Shown here one piece after another: positions 52,001 to 60,508 of a DNA stretch of 64,000 nt; the stretch's first letter is position 1; every line of letters begins with the position of its first letter. Under the pieces are notes generated by a model, which was not told where the DNA came from, made no database searches, and saw only the letters and a list, made by a program, of their open reading frames with translations. The stretch is from Paracoccaceae bacterium (lineage in GTDB: Bacteria > Pseudomonadota > Alphaproteobacteria > Rhodobacterales > Rhodobacteraceae): assembly GCA_020630695.1 (NCBI GenBank), contig JAHDIS010000010.1:1-64000 (forward strand), written 5' to 3'. The position numbers were made by a program, and so were the translations under genes.

Positions 52001-52551
52001 TCCGTTCTGAAATTCTCAAGGAAATCGCCCCGATCCTGCGCGACCAGCTGGTTGTCTGCAACATCGGCATTCCCAGCCAGGAACTGCACGCAATCGACGA
52101 TCAGCCGACCAACTTTTACATGTTGGGCACAATGGGCCTGTCGTCTTCGATTGGTCTGGGGCTTGCTTTGGCACAGCCCAAAACCGTGATCTCGATCGAC
52201 GGTGACGGCTCTGTTCTGACCAACCTTGGCACATTGCCAACGATTGGCAACAACATGCCTTCGAACTTCATTTTGATGATCGTCGACAACGGGTCCTATG
52301 GCTCTACCGGTGACCAGCCAACCTATACCGGCCGCAAGACCGATCTGGCAGGCATGGCGCGCGCGGCAGGTTGCGACAACGTCGTCGAAGTGCAGGACGT
52401 GGACACGGGCAAAGCCCTGCAGGAAGCAATCGACGCACAGGTCGGCACCGTGATGATTGTCAAATGTGACAGCGGCAACGCGAAAATGCCTGTTATCACA
52501 ATGGACCCTGTCGTGATCCGCGATCGCTTTATGAAGGCTGTCGAAGCCTGA
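51997..52551 (+). CDS. comE: sulfopyruvate decarboxylase, beta subunit
   Basis: This 184-residue protein is the ThDP-binding half. GTMGLSSSIGLGLALAQP and the cofactor motif from SIDGDGSVL to IVDNGSYG (about residues 67-96) hold the magnesium and diphosphate ligands. It pairs with ComD, to which it is coupled by a 4-nt overlap, and its stop shares a base with the slcD start (TGATG, 52549-52553). The product sulfoacetaldehyde would need Xsc, which is not encoded in this window. Confidence 0.92.
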   Translation: MIRSEILKEIAPILRDQLVVCNIGIPSQELHAIDDQPTNFYMLGTMGLSSSIGLGLALAQPKTVISIDGDGSVLTNLGTLPTIGNNMPSNFILMIVDNGSYGSTGDQPTYTGRKTDLAGMARAAGCDNVVEVQDVDTGKALQEAIDAQVGTVMIVKCDSGNAKMPVITMDPVVIRDRFMKAVEA

Positions 52552-53654
52552 TGACAGCAGGGGCCATTCATAGCGCCGAGGACGCCCGGCGCATTGCGCG
52601 CCGGCGTTTGCCTTGGATGGTCTTTGACTACATTGATGGTGCCGCTGGCACTGAAACAGGGGCGGCGCGCAATCGTGCCGCCCTTGATGCGCTGACCTTG
52701 CGGCCCCGGGTGTTGCAGGACGTCAGCCAGCGTTCCATGTCGTCTTCGGTTTTTGGTCAGGCTGCCGAACGGCCCTTTGGTATCGCGCCAATGGGGATGT
52801 GCAATCTGTCCGGTCCCGGCGCTGATCTGATGCTGGCGCGTCTGGCGGCGCGCTACAAGATCCCCCATGGAGTCTCGACCGTTGCATCGACCCCGTTGGA
52901 GCAGATCATCGAAACGGCTCAGGGTCATGCCTGGTTTCAGTTGTACTTTAGCGGCGACGGAGCAGGCACTTTCAAATTGGTTGAGCGGGCAAAATCTGCT
53001 GGATATCAAACACTTGTTCTGACGGTCGATGTACCCGAAGTGGGGCGCCGTCCGCGCGAGTTGCGGCACGGTTTCAAGATGCCCTTCAAGATCGGTCCGC
53101 GTCAGTTCGTTGATTTTGCGCTGCACCCCCGGTGGTCCATCGGGAGCCTCTTGGCAGGCAAACCGCAGATGGCAAACTTTTTGATGGACGGGTTCGATTT
53201 TGACCGGACCGAAAGCCGAGCCAAGGCAGACTGGAGCACTTTGGCCCGTCTTCGTGATGCGTGGCCCGGCAATCTGGTCGTCAAGGGTGTGCTGGATTCA
53301 GAAGACGCGCTGCGCCTGAAACAAGAGGGCGTGGACGCTATTCAGGTGTCCAGTCACGGCGCGCGGCAGCTGGAAAGCGCCCCGGCGCCGATCGCCTGTT
53401 TGGCTGCCATCCGCGAAGCCGTTGGCCCGGACTATCCACTGTTCTTCGACAGCGGGTTGCGTTCGGGTGAAGACGCGCTCAAGGCCTTGGTGCATGGGGC
53501 GGATTTTGTGTTTTTTGGCCGCATTCTGCAGTTCGCAATCGCCGCTGCCGGTGAGGCCGGGTTGGAACGGTTGTGGGATGTTCTCAGCGATGAGATGTCG
53601 ATCGCAATGGCGCAAACCGGGATGCGCGACCTGTCCGGGCTGCGTGGCGCTTAA
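52551..53654 (+). CDS. slcD: FMN-dependent 2-hydroxyacid dehydrogenase, probable sulfolactate dehydrogenase (SlcD)
   Basis: This 367-residue member of the lactate/glycolate oxidase family has the FMN phosphate and active-site segments: APMGMCNLSGPGAD, LTVDVPEVGRR, Lys245 (VVKGV), and the catalytic region SSHGARQLESAPAP with His269 and Arg272. The last departs from the usual NHGGRQLD-type motif, perhaps to accept a sulfonate. In roseobacters SlcD is a membrane-associated enzyme oxidising 3-sulfolactate to sulfopyruvate. Its coupling to comDE and hpsN supports this over lactate. A strong terminator closes the operon 16 nt after the stop. Confidence 0.87.
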   Translation: MTAGAIHSAEDARRIARRRLPWMVFDYIDGAAGTETGAARNRAALDALTLRPRVLQDVSQRSMSSSVFGQAAERPFGIAPMGMCNLSGPGADLMLARLAARYKIPHGVSTVASTPLEQIIETAQGHAWFQLYFSGDGAGTFKLVERAKSAGYQTLVLTVDVPEVGRRPRELRHGFKMPFKIGPRQFVDFALHPRWSIGSLLAGKPQMANFLMDGFDFDRTESRAKADWSTLARLRDAWPGNLVVKGVLDSEDALRLKQEGVDAIQVSSHGARQLESAPAPIACLAAIREAVGPDYPLFFDSGLRSGEDALKALVHGADFVFFGRILQFAIAAAGEAGLERLWDVLSDEMSIAMAQTGMRDLSGLRGA

Positions 53655-53670
53655 CCTGCTGAAATAAAAT

Positions 53671-53707
53671 AAAAAGCCCGACCTCCAAGGGAAGGTCGGG
53701 CTTTATT
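53671..53707. terminator. bidirectional intrinsic terminator between slcD and valS
   Basis: AAAGCCCGACCT (53673-53684) and AGGTCGGGCTTT (53693-53704) form a perfect 12-bp stem with an 8-nt loop. A-rich and T-rich flanks on both sides allow termination of slcD on the plus strand and of valS on the minus strand. Confidence 0.9.
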
Positions 53708-53735
53708 ATTTCGTGCCTACAGGCAACCCAAAGCG

Positions 53736-56663
53736 TTAGCCAATCTCGGCCAAACGCGCGAGCGCGTCCTTGATCTGGCGCTCTTCTTCCTCGCGTGCGG
53801 CAAGGTTGGCCTTGGCTTCCTCGACCACTTCTTCGGGCGCAGAGGCTGCAAACTTGGGGTTGTTCAAACGCCCGCGCAATCCGCCCAATTCCTTGGCCAG
53901 CTTGCCCAGCGTCTTTTCCAAACGCGCCTTTTCCTCGGCGACATCGATGATGTCTGCCAAAGGCATTCCAAAGGTTGCTCCGCCCGCGGGAACGGTCACG
54001 CAGCCTTTGGGGAAATCCGTGACTTCCTCAAGGCTTTCAATCCGGGCCAGCCGCTTGATCAGTGTCTCGCCGCGTGCCCACATACCGCGTTCACGATCGC
54101 CAAAACCTGTGGCCAACAACGGCACATATAGTCCGGCGGGGACGTGCATCTGCGCACGGGCCGAGCGAACGCCTTCGATCACGCCAATAACCCAGTCGAT
54201 CTCGGCAGCTGCTTCTTCGTCGACCAAATCGGCGGCGGAATAAGCCGGCCAATCGCCGTGCACCAGCATCTTGGGCCGCCGTGCCAATGCGCCCCACAGC
54301 TCTTCGGTGATGAAGGGCATGAAGGGGTGCAGCATCAACAGGCACTGATCGATAACCCACGCCATGGTCTGGCGGGTTTCATCGGCCAAGGCCTTGTCTT
54401 CGCTGCTGAAAAGCGGCTTGGAGAATTCTACGTACCAGTCACAGACCTTGCCCCAGACGAAGGCATAGAGCGCGCTGGCCGCGTCGTTAAAGCGATATTC
54501 TTCCAGCGCCTTGTCCACGCTTTCGCGAACTTTTGCAGTCTCTCCAATGATCCAGCGGTTTAGCGTCGCCTCTGGCGTTGGCAGGCTGCCGTCCGAGCCA
54601 ATGGCATCGTTCATTTCGGCAAACCGGCAGGCGTTCCACAGTTTGGTGCCAAAGTTCCGATAGCCTGCGATGCGATCCTTGGACAGTTTCAGAACGCCCC
54701 CGATCGAAGCCATGGACGCATTGGTAAAACGCAGTGCGTCGGCGCCGTATTCCTCAACGATTTCAAGCGGGTCGATGACGTTGCCGGTGGTCTTGGACAT
54801 CTTCTTGCCCTTCTCGTCGCGGACGAGCTGGTGCAGGTAGACTGTGTGGAAGGGGATCTTGTCGTTCACCGCCGTCGACATCATGATCATCCGGGCGACC
54901 CAGAAGAACAGGATGTCAAAGCCGGTGATCAGCACATCACCGGGGTAGAAGCGTTTGAGTTCCTCGGTGTCCTCGGGCCAGCCCAGCGTGCCAAAGGGCC
55001 AGAGGCCGGAAGAGAACCATGTGTCGAGCACATCGGGGTCACGGGTCAGTTTGACCCCGGCACCCGCCTTTGCCTGTGCTTCTTCCTCGGACGGCGCACA
55101 GTATTCATTCCCCGCTTCGTCAAACCAAACCGGGATCTGGTGCCCCCACCAAAGCTGGCGCGAGATGCACCAAGGCTCGATGTTTTCCAGCCAGTGGTAA
55201 TACGTTTTTTCGCCGCTCTCGGGCATGATCTTGATCTCGCCCGAACGCACAACATCCAGCGCGGGTCCGACAACCTTTTCGGCGTCGACGAACCATTGGT
55301 CCGTCAGCATTGGTTCGATCACGACCTTCGAGCGGTCGCCAAAAGGCTGCATGATCGGTTTGGCTTCGACCAGCGCGACCTCGGTCACGGGGGGCTCTTC
55401 TTCGCCCTTCTTCAGCTTGGGCTTGGGTCCAAGGCGCGGGTCGTCTGAGATGGTCATGACTGCCAGACCGTCTTCGGTGATCTCGCGCACCACGGCTTCG
55501 CGTGCTTCGAACCGATCCAGCCCGCGCAGGTGGTCGGGCACAAGGTTGATCGCGTCGGCTTCGGCCTCAGTCAGTGTGCGTTCGCCGTTGGCCACGGCCA
55601 TGGCAATCGCCGCCGCCTCCGCGTAGGGCGCGCCATCGGCACGCATCGCGCCGCGCGTGTCCATCAGGCGGTACATCGGAATGCCGCCGCGCTTGGCCAC
55701 TTCGTAGTCGTTGAAGTCATGCGCGCCGGTGATCTTGACCGCGCCCGACCCAAAGTCCGGATCCGGGTAAGGATCGGTGATGATCGGGATCAGGCGCCGG
55801 TGCTCTTTGGGTCCAACCGGAATTTCGCAGAGTTTTCCGACGATTGGCGCGTAGCGCTCATCGTCCACATGCACGGCAACCGCACCGTCGCCCAGCATGG
55901 TTTCGGGGCGCGTCGTCGCGATTGAAATGTAGTCGCGCTCTTCTTCCAGCACGACATTTCCATCCTCGTCCTTCTCGACGTACGTGTATGTCACACCGCC
56001 GGCGAGCGGGTACTTGAAGTGCCACATGTGGCCGGCCACTTCGATGTTCTCGACCTCCAAATCGGAAATCGCGGTTTCGAAATGCGGGTCCCAGTTCACC
56101 AGCCGCTTGCCGCGATAGATCAGGCCCTTTTCGTACATGTCGACGAAAACCTTGATCACCGCATCGTGGAAGTTGGGCGAATTTTCGTGCCCGGTCCGGG
56201 GATCACCGGGCGCGCCAGCCATGGTAAAGGCGTTGCGGTCCCAGTCGCATGAGCAACCCAGCCGTTGCAGCTGATTGATGATGGTGCCGCCGTATTCGCC
56301 CTTCCATTCCCAGACTTTTTCAAGGAATTTTTCGCGGCCCAGATCGCGGCGACCGGGCTGGCCAGTGTTGGCCAGCATCTTTTCCACCTGCAACTGGGTC
56401 GCGATGCCCGCATGGTCCTGTCCGGGCTGCCACAGGGTGTCAAACCCGCGCATCCGGTGCCAGCGGATCAGGATATCCTGCAAGGTGTTGTTAAAGGCAT
56501 GGCCCACGTGCAGCGCACCCGTCACGTTGGGCGGTGGGATCATGATGGTAAAGCTTTCGTCGCGCGATTTATTGGCCCCTGCACGGAAGGCACCGACATC
56601 CAGCCAAGCCTTTGTCAGCTTGGGTTCCGCCGTTTTTGCGTCAAAGCTTTTGTCCAGTGCCAT
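53736..56663 (-). CDS. valS: valyl-tRNA synthetase
   Basis: This class I synthetase of about 975 residues starts at ATG 56663 ([15 protein letters not shown]); an ATG two codons upstream is equally possible. The HIGH motif appears as [11 protein letters not shown] and the KMSKS motif as KKMSKTTGN. In between lie the editing domain and the zinc-like insertion. The last 60 residues form the coiled-coil arm ([45 protein letters not shown]) that clasps the tRNA. It charges tRNA-Val in the cytoplasm and edits threonine. It lies downstream of the sRNA array and is closed by a bidirectional terminator. Confidence 0.97.
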   Translation of the reverse strand: MALDKSFDAKTAEPKLTKAWLDVGAFRAGANKSRDESFTIMIPPPNVTGALHVGHAFNNTLQDILIRWHRMRGFDTLWQPGQDHAGIATQLQVEKMLANTGQPGRRDLGREKFLEKVWEWKGEYGGTIINQLQRLGCSCDWDRNAFTMAGAPGDPRTGHENSPNFHDAVIKVFVDMYEKGLIYRGKRLVNWDPHFETAISDLEVENIEVAGHMWHFKYPLAGGVTYTYVEKDEDGNVVLEEERDYISIATTRPETMLGDGAVAVHVDDERYAPIVGKLCEIPVGPKEHRRLIPIITDPYPDPDFGSGAVKITGAHDFNDYEVAKRGGIPMYRLMDTRGAMRADGAPYAEAAAIAMAVANGERTLTEAEADAINLVPDHLRGLDRFEAREAVVREITEDGLAVMTISDDPRLGPKPKLKKGEEEPPVTEVALVEAKPIMQPFGDRSKVVIEPMLTDQWFVDAEKVVGPALDVVRSGEIKIMPESGEKTYYHWLENIEPWCISRQLWWGHQIPVWFDEAGNEYCAPSEEEAQAKAGAGVKLTRDPDVLDTWFSSGLWPFGTLGWPEDTEELKRFYPGDVLITGFDILFFWVARMIMMSTAVNDKIPFHTVYLHQLVRDEKGKKMSKTTGNVIDPLEIVEEYGADALRFTNASMASIGGVLKLSKDRIAGYRNFGTKLWNACRFAEMNDAIGSDGSLPTPEATLNRWIIGETAKVRESVDKALEEYRFNDAASALYAFVWGKVCDWYVEFSKPLFSSEDKALADETRQTMAWVIDQCLLMLHPFMPFITEELWGALARRPKMLVHGDWPAYSAADLVDEEAAAEIDWVIGVIEGVRSARAQMHVPAGLYVPLLATGFGDRERGMWARGETLIKRLARIESLEEVTDFPKGCVTVPAGGATFGMPLADIIDVAEEKARLEKTLGKLAKELGGLRGRLNNPKFAASAPEEVVEEAKANLAAREEEERQIKDALARLAEIG

Positions 56664-56775
56664 GGCCATCAATCCCGTGTGTTTCTTGGCCGCTTGAGAT
56701 AGCGGCAGAGGCCGAGAATGGAAAGGGTTCATTGCTTGGAAACATGGGCGCGATCGGTGGTTGTCAAATGCGCGA

Positions 56776-56814
56776 TAAAAAAACGGCGACACTCTGGGAG
56801 GAGAGTGTCGCCGT
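56776..56814 (-). terminator. intrinsic terminator of the CcsR-like array, loop carries CCUCCC
   Basis: ACGGCGACACTCT and AGAGTGTCGCCGT (plus coordinates 56783-56795 and 56802-56814) form a perfect 13-bp stem with a 6-nt loop CCTCCC on the minus strand, followed by TTTTTTTATCG. The loop plus the top of the stem spell CUCCUCCC, so the terminator is also the last hairpin of the array. Confidence 0.92.
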
Positions 56815-56855
56815 TCGAAGTTACAGGCACCCCAGGGAGGAGGAGAGGGGCCCTG
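56776..56855 (-). ncRNA. CcsR-like sRNA unit 3 (hairpins B and A)
   Basis: This is the last pair of the array on the minus strand. Hairpin B (56824-56855) has CAGG/CCTG and CCCC/GGGG stem parts with a 13-nt loop containing CCUCCUCCC. Hairpin A (56783-56814) is the terminator with CUCCUCCC at its tip. Two hairpins with this motif joined by about 9 nt is the shape of CcsR ('cuckoo') RNAs of Rhodobacter, which come from the transcript of a DUF1127 gene. The 3' end is fixed by the U-run; the 5' end after processing is unknown. Confidence 0.8.
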
Positions 56856-56867
56856 ATCTGAATTCCT

Positions 56868-56936
56868 GCGGCGACGCTAGGGAGGAGGAGAAGCGCCGCC
56901 GCTGATGTGTCGGGCCCAGGGAGGAGGAGAGGGCCT
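56868..56936 (-). ncRNA. CcsR-like sRNA unit 2 (hairpins D and C)
   Basis: Hairpin D (56912-56936) has a five to six-pair stem made of GGGCCC-type sequence. Hairpin C (56868-56902) has CGCT/AGCG plus GCGGCG/CGCCGC stem parts with one internal mismatch. Both loops are 13 nt and read UCUCCUCCUCCCU on the minus strand. The joint between them is 9 nt. A separate small hairpin with a UUCG tetraloop (56945-56958) lies on its 5' side, between this unit and unit 1. The division into units is by spacing and by comparison with the two-hairpin CcsR RNAs. Confidence 0.78.
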
Positions 56937-56965
56937 TTCACGTTGGAGCCGAAGCTCCGAATTTG

Positions 56966-57028
56966 AGAGGTGGCTAAGGGAGGAGCGCCACCTCTTGTTT
57001 CGAACCGGTCAGGGAGGAGGAGAGACCG
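56966..57028 (-). ncRNA. CcsR-like sRNA unit 1 (hairpins F and E)
   Basis: This pair begins 12 nt after the stop of the DUF1127 gene. Hairpin F (57006-57028) has a CGGTC/GACCG stem and a 13-nt loop with CCUCCUCCC. Hairpin E (56966-56995) has a perfect 9-bp stem and a 12-nt loop with CUCCUCCC. In Rhodobacter sphaeroides such RNAs are cut from the 3' part of the ccaF1 transcript and act in stress response and C1 metabolism; the same role here is inferred. Confidence 0.8.
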
Positions 57029-57040
57029 ATCCGAAAAATC

Positions 57041-57259
57041 TTAGAGTTCGTACGCAGCCTGATAGGCGATGCGGCGGATCTCGGTGCGGTTCAGGCCCAG
57101 ATCGGCCAGTTCGCGGTTGCTGAGTGCCGAAAGCTCACCAAAGGTTTGCTTGTAGACACGGCGACGTGCGAGGCGGGCGCGCAGATCCATGCGCCACTCT
57201 TCAAAGCGGGCAGCCAGTGCGGATTGCAGCGATACATTTGCGTTGCTTGTGTAAGCCAT
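57041..57259 (-). CDS. ccaF1: small DUF1127 protein, CcaF1-like
   Basis: This 72-residue basic protein ends with the DUF1127 domain (LARRRVYKQTFGELSALSNRELADLGLNRTEIRRIAYQAAYEL), with its Arg-rich helix and the RELADLGLNR core. In Rhodobacter sphaeroides the homologue CcaF1 binds RNA and affects maturation of the CcsR RNAs that share its transcript. Here too, CCUCCUCCC-loop hairpins follow 12 nt after the stop. Its SD (GAGG) can pair with an upstream CCTC in a small hairpin. It is read on the minus strand, opposite to mrp. Confidence 0.88.
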   Translation of the reverse strand: MAYTSNANVSLQSALAARFEEWRMDLRARLARRRVYKQTFGELSALSNRELADLGLNRTEIRRIAYQAAYEL

Positions 57260-57267
57260 TGTTCTCT

Positions 57268-57280
57268 ACCTCGTTGAGGT
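57268..57280 (-). promoter_or_regulatory. ribosome-binding-site hairpin of the ccaF1-like gene
   Basis: On the minus strand ACCTC-AAC-GAGGT forms a 5-bp hairpin whose 3' arm is the Shine-Dalgarno GAGG, 8 nt before the ATG at 57259. The 5' arm CCTC resembles half of the motif in the sRNA loops. This could lower translation unless the stem opens, for example at higher temperature. It is a short stem, so the effect may be small. Confidence 0.4.
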
Positions 57281-57482
57281 TTTGCGTTTCGTTGAGACAA
57301 AGATGGGGCAAATGCTGCAACTGCACAATGGCTAGCTGGGTAATGCTGCTATGCAGAAAATGCATGGCGCAGAAGCTTGATTTAGAAGCATTTTGCACAA
57401 TTGAACGCCTTTCTCGTTATCTGCTCTTGCCCCCCCGGCCTAGTCACGCCACGTAAAGCGGCAGGTTGATGGGAGATCACGC

Positions 57483-58547
57483 ATGTCAGACAAAACAGCA
57501 GCTGTAAAAGAGGCTTTGTCCCGATTGGTCTTGCCAGACGGCGGAGACCTCATTTCCCGTGATATGATTCGAGCGTTGACGATCGAAGGCGACTCGGTCC
57601 GGTTTGTCATCGAAGCGCCCAGCCCCGAAATCGCAGGTCAGATGGAACCATTGCGTCGCGCTGCAGAAGCGGCAGTGGGACAGGTTCCCGGCGTTGCAGC
57701 AGTTTCGGCTGTCTTGACGGCGCATGGCCCCGCAGCCGCGCCGCCCAAGTTAAAATTCGGCGGCCATGCCAAACCTCAGGAGGGCGTGATGAAGCCCGCC
57801 GGGGTCAAAACAATTCTGGCCGTTGGCTCTGGCAAGGGTGGGGTTGGCAAATCGACTGTGTCCAGCAATCTTGCTGTGGCTTTGGCCCGGGCGGGTAAAT
57901 CCGTCGGATTGCTGGATGCAGATATTCATGGACCCAGCCAGCCGCGAATGTTCGGACTGACCGACAAGCCTGCCAGTCCTGACGGCAAGACGATTATTCC
58001 TCTCAAGGCCCATGGCGTCACGGTCATGTCCATCGGATCAATGCTGGCCGAAGACAAAGCTGTTGTATGGCGGGGGCCCATGCTGATGGGCGCTTTGCAG
58101 CAGATGTTGATGCAGGTGGATTGGGGCGATCTGGACGTGCTTGTAGTGGATCTGCCGCCGGGCACGGGCGATGTGCAGCTCTCGCTGTGTCAAAAGAGCG
58201 AGGTGGCTGGTGCGATTGTCGTATCGACACCGCAAGACGTTGCATTGCTCGACGCGCGTAAGGCACTGGATGCCTTTGCGACGCTTGAAACCCGTGTGTT
58301 GGGTCTGATTGAGAACATGGCTGTATTCACATGTCCGCATTGCGGTGAGGACAGTCATATTTTTGGTCACGGCGGTGTGGCCGCTGAGGCCGCCAAATTG
58401 GGTGTGCCGTTGCTTGCGCAGTTGCCGATTGATCTGGACACGCGTTTGGGTGGTGATGGCGGTCAGCCGATTGCCCTCGGAGATAGCCCAATGGCTCAGG
58501 CCTATGCGCAATTGGCAGATCGTCTGATCAGGGGCGGAATCATTTGA
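57483..58547 (+). CDS. mrp: Mrp/ApbC-type iron-sulfur cluster carrier P-loop ATPase
   Basis: This 354-residue protein has an N-terminal DUF59-like (MIP18) domain to about residue 85 and the Mrp/NBP35 ATPase domain with the deviant Walker A GSGKGGVGKST, then DADIHGPSQPRMFG, PPGTGDVQLSL and the cluster-binding CPHC (residues about 282-285). It carries and delivers [4Fe-4S] clusters to target proteins in the cytoplasm. It is a single gene, divergent from ccaF1, with GGGAG before the start. Confidence 0.93.
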   Translation: MSDKTAAVKEALSRLVLPDGGDLISRDMIRALTIEGDSVRFVIEAPSPEIAGQMEPLRRAAEAAVGQVPGVAAVSAVLTAHGPAAAPPKLKFGGHAKPQEGVMKPAGVKTILAVGSGKGGVGKSTVSSNLAVALARAGKSVGLLDADIHGPSQPRMFGLTDKPASPDGKTIIPLKAHGVTVMSIGSMLAEDKAVVWRGPMLMGALQQMLMQVDWGDLDVLVVDLPPGTGDVQLSLCQKSEVAGAIVVSTPQDVALLDARKALDAFATLETRVLGLIENMAVFTCPHCGEDSHIFGHGGVAAEAAKLGVPLLAQLPIDLDTRLGGDGGQPIALGDSPMAQAYAQLADRLIRGGII

Positions 58548-58599
58548 TGCGATGCGCTCCGGCGGGGCAGACCGCATTCCGTGTCGTCTTGGGGAAAAA

Positions 58600-58676
<77 letters not shown>

Positions 58677-58691
58677 ACTCTGTGGAGCCGG

Positions 58692-58720
58692 TGGGTAAGG
58701 CACCGGCCCGGCATCGTCAA
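58692..58720 (-). promoter_or_regulatory. possible tRNA-Met promoter
   Basis: TTGACG on the minus strand (58715-58720) is a good -35 hexamer. With 17 nt spacing a weak -10, TACCCA (58692-58697), follows, and transcription would start about 10 nt before the tRNA. A GCCGGTG/CACCGGC hairpin (58687-58707) overlaps the same place and may be accidental or part of a short leader. Confidence 0.35.
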
Positions 58721-59090
58721 GCGGAAATTCGGGCCAAAACCCCGTGTATTTCTCTGCATGTGGCGTCCGGTAAACCAAGCCTGCGTTTTGGGAAAACTTG
58801 TTCCGCCTTTTGGGCAGGCAACTTGCGTTTCTACGCAGGATTTGACGGGGGATTTCAACACTTAGCGATGTGCTGGACCGTTATATGGCAGTCGAAGGCT
58901 TGTGGGCGACAAAATTGTAGGCTGAAGCGCAGGCCCGGCCAATTGAACTGCAAAATTGCAGGTATTATCGCAAAATTTCGCTTCTCATGCGGGTATTTGC
59001 GCAAATTTGGCGCAAATCGCCAAGAGGGTTTTGCAAAATTGGGCGCACTGTTCGCAAAACGGAAACAGTGCTCCGCGTTTTGGCGTGTCC
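58721..59090. repeat. intergenic region with clustered GCAAA(A/T)TT-type motifs
   Basis: There is no gene in this stretch between the tRNA and the AAA ATPase gene. Between 58949 and 59060 several related motifs cluster: TGCAAAATTGCA (58949-58960), TCGCAAAATTTCGC (58968-58981), the perfect 12-bp palindrome ATTTGCGCAAAT (58995-59006), GGCGCAAATCGCC (59009-59021), TTTTGCAAAATTGG (59029-59042) and TTCGCAAAACGG (59051-59062). Similar GCG-TTTTG pieces also occur near 58784-58815. They may be operator sites or a small repeat family; I cannot say which. Confidence 0.5.
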
Positions 59091-60398
59091 CTACTTCACG
59101 ATCTTTTCGTCTTTGACGAACATGTTTGCCCAAGCCCGGTCGACCAGTTCTGGCGTCATCTTGTAGGGAAGACCCTCAAAATCGCACACCGCAATCATTT
59201 GGTCGATCAAGAACACAGGCTGATAGTTTGCGTAGATGTTCTTGATGGTCGGGTACTTGTTCTTGAGCAAGTGAACCAGACCGGATTCGTCCAGTTGCAT
59301 TTTCTTCTTCCTGGCAACCAGCGCAAAGATCTTGAGGAAGTCTTCTTGGCTTGGACCGTCGATTTTGATCTTGAAGAAGATCCGGCGCAGGGCCGCTTGG
59401 TCAAAAATCTCGTTCGGGTGAAAGTTTGTTGAAAAGATAACGAGCGTATCGAAGGGTACTTCGAATTTTTCACCGGACTGGAGGGACAGAATATCCTTGG
59501 ATTCTTCCAGCGGAACAATCCAGCGGTTGACCAGTTTTTGCGGCGGTTCTGCCTGACGGCCAAGGTCGTCGACGATAAAAATCCCGCCCGTGGATTTCAG
59601 CTGAAGCGGGGCTTGATAGGTTCGGGCCGTCGGGTTGTAAACCAGATCCAGCATATCAAGGCTGAGTTCACCGCCTGTGATAACGGTTGGACGCTGGCAC
59701 AGGACATAACGGCTGTCAAAGCGCGCCGTGCGCCGAAGCTGTGTGGGGTTGTCATCGTCTTCTTCGGCCGAGCTGTGAACGATTGGGTCATAAACCGTGA
59801 TGACCTGTCCCGAATACTCGATGGCGCGTGGGACAAAGATCTTGTCGCCCATCGCGTCGCGAATGCCGTTGGAAATTGATGACTTACCGTTTCCGGGTGG
59901 GCCATACATCAGGATCGATCGGCCAGAGCCTACTGCTGGGCCAAGGTTGCCGATCAGGCTGTCCGGCAGGATCAGGTGGCCCATTGCGTTGGTCAGCTGG
60001 TCGCGGGTGATCTGAATGTTGCGGATCGACTGGCGCTTGACCTGTTCGCGGTAGGAGTCCAGCGGAACCGGCATGTGGCCAAAATATTCGGACTGGGCCA
60101 AAGCATCCAGAGCGCGGGCCTTGCCTGCATCTGTCAACTGGTAGGGCATTTCAGAGCTGACTTCGCCCGCTGCCCCCAAGGTGCCCATTGCTTCCAACAA
60201 ACCCTGCGAACGGGCCATGTCGACTAGTTCCTGCGTAATGGGCATGGGCAGCGCGATCGCCTTGGCAAGATGTGTGATCTTGTTGGTGTTCTTGCGGAAC
60301 ATCGTTTTGAGAACAATGTCGCGCATCATGACCGGGGAAAGCCCCACGTCTTCCATGGTCTTTGGCGAAGGGGGCGCCATGACGGCGCTGGTTTGCAT
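59091..60398 (-). CDS. AAA+ ATPase associated with the Tad pilus locus
   Basis: This protein of about 435 residues (start at ATG 60398 with AGGA 5 nt upstream; ATG 60404 is possible) has an N-terminal helical region to about 130 and an AAA+ domain with Walker A YGPPGNGKSS and Walker B GGIFIVDDLGRQ. ALRRIFFKIKI contains the sensor/arginine region. Close relatives lie beside tad/cpa genes in roseobacters, but their role in pilus assembly is not established. The gene is downstream of cpaA on the same strand with about 110 nt between them. Confidence 0.75.
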   Translation of the reverse strand: MQTSAVMAPPSPKTMEDVGLSPVMMRDIVLKTMFRKNTNKITHLAKAIALPMPITQELVDMARSQGLLEAMGTLGAAGEVSSEMPYQLTDAGKARALDALAQSEYFGHMPVPLDSYREQVKRQSIRNIQITRDQLTNAMGHLILPDSLIGNLGPAVGSGRSILMYGPPGNGKSSISNGIRDAMGDKIFVPRAIEYSGQVITVYDPIVHSSAEEDDDNPTQLRRTARFDSRYVLCQRPTVITGGELSLDMLDLVYNPTARTYQAPLQLKSTGGIFIVDDLGRQAEPPQKLVNRWIVPLEESKDILSLQSGEKFEVPFDTLVIFSTNFHPNEIFDQAALRRIFFKIKIDGPSQEDFLKIFALVARKKKMQLDESGLVHLLKNKYPTIKNIYANYQPVFLIDQMIAVCDFEGLPYKMTPELVDRAWANMFVKDEKIVK

Positions 60399-60508
60399 GT
60401 TCATCCTGCTCTGCCTGATTGCTGGATCGTTTCAAGCAGAATGAACTTGTTTTGTGGCGCTTTGTTGGCCACAGCGGGAAAGCTTCGGGGCAGGGGGGTG
60501 TTGCTGCG

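Noticed and set aside
56796..57020. Repeated GGGAGGAG considered as a CRISPR array or short tandem repeat
   Set aside because: The repeats are only 8-11 nt, their spacing is irregular (about 30-55 nt), and each lies in the loop of its own hairpin with unrelated stems. No cas genes are present.
56783..57028. Plus-strand reading of the array as a CsrB/RsmY-type RNA (GGA in loops)
   Set aside because: The only terminator U-run and the host DUF1127 gene are on the minus strand, where the loops read CCUCCUCCC. There is no plus-strand promoter or terminator to support a Csr-type RNA.
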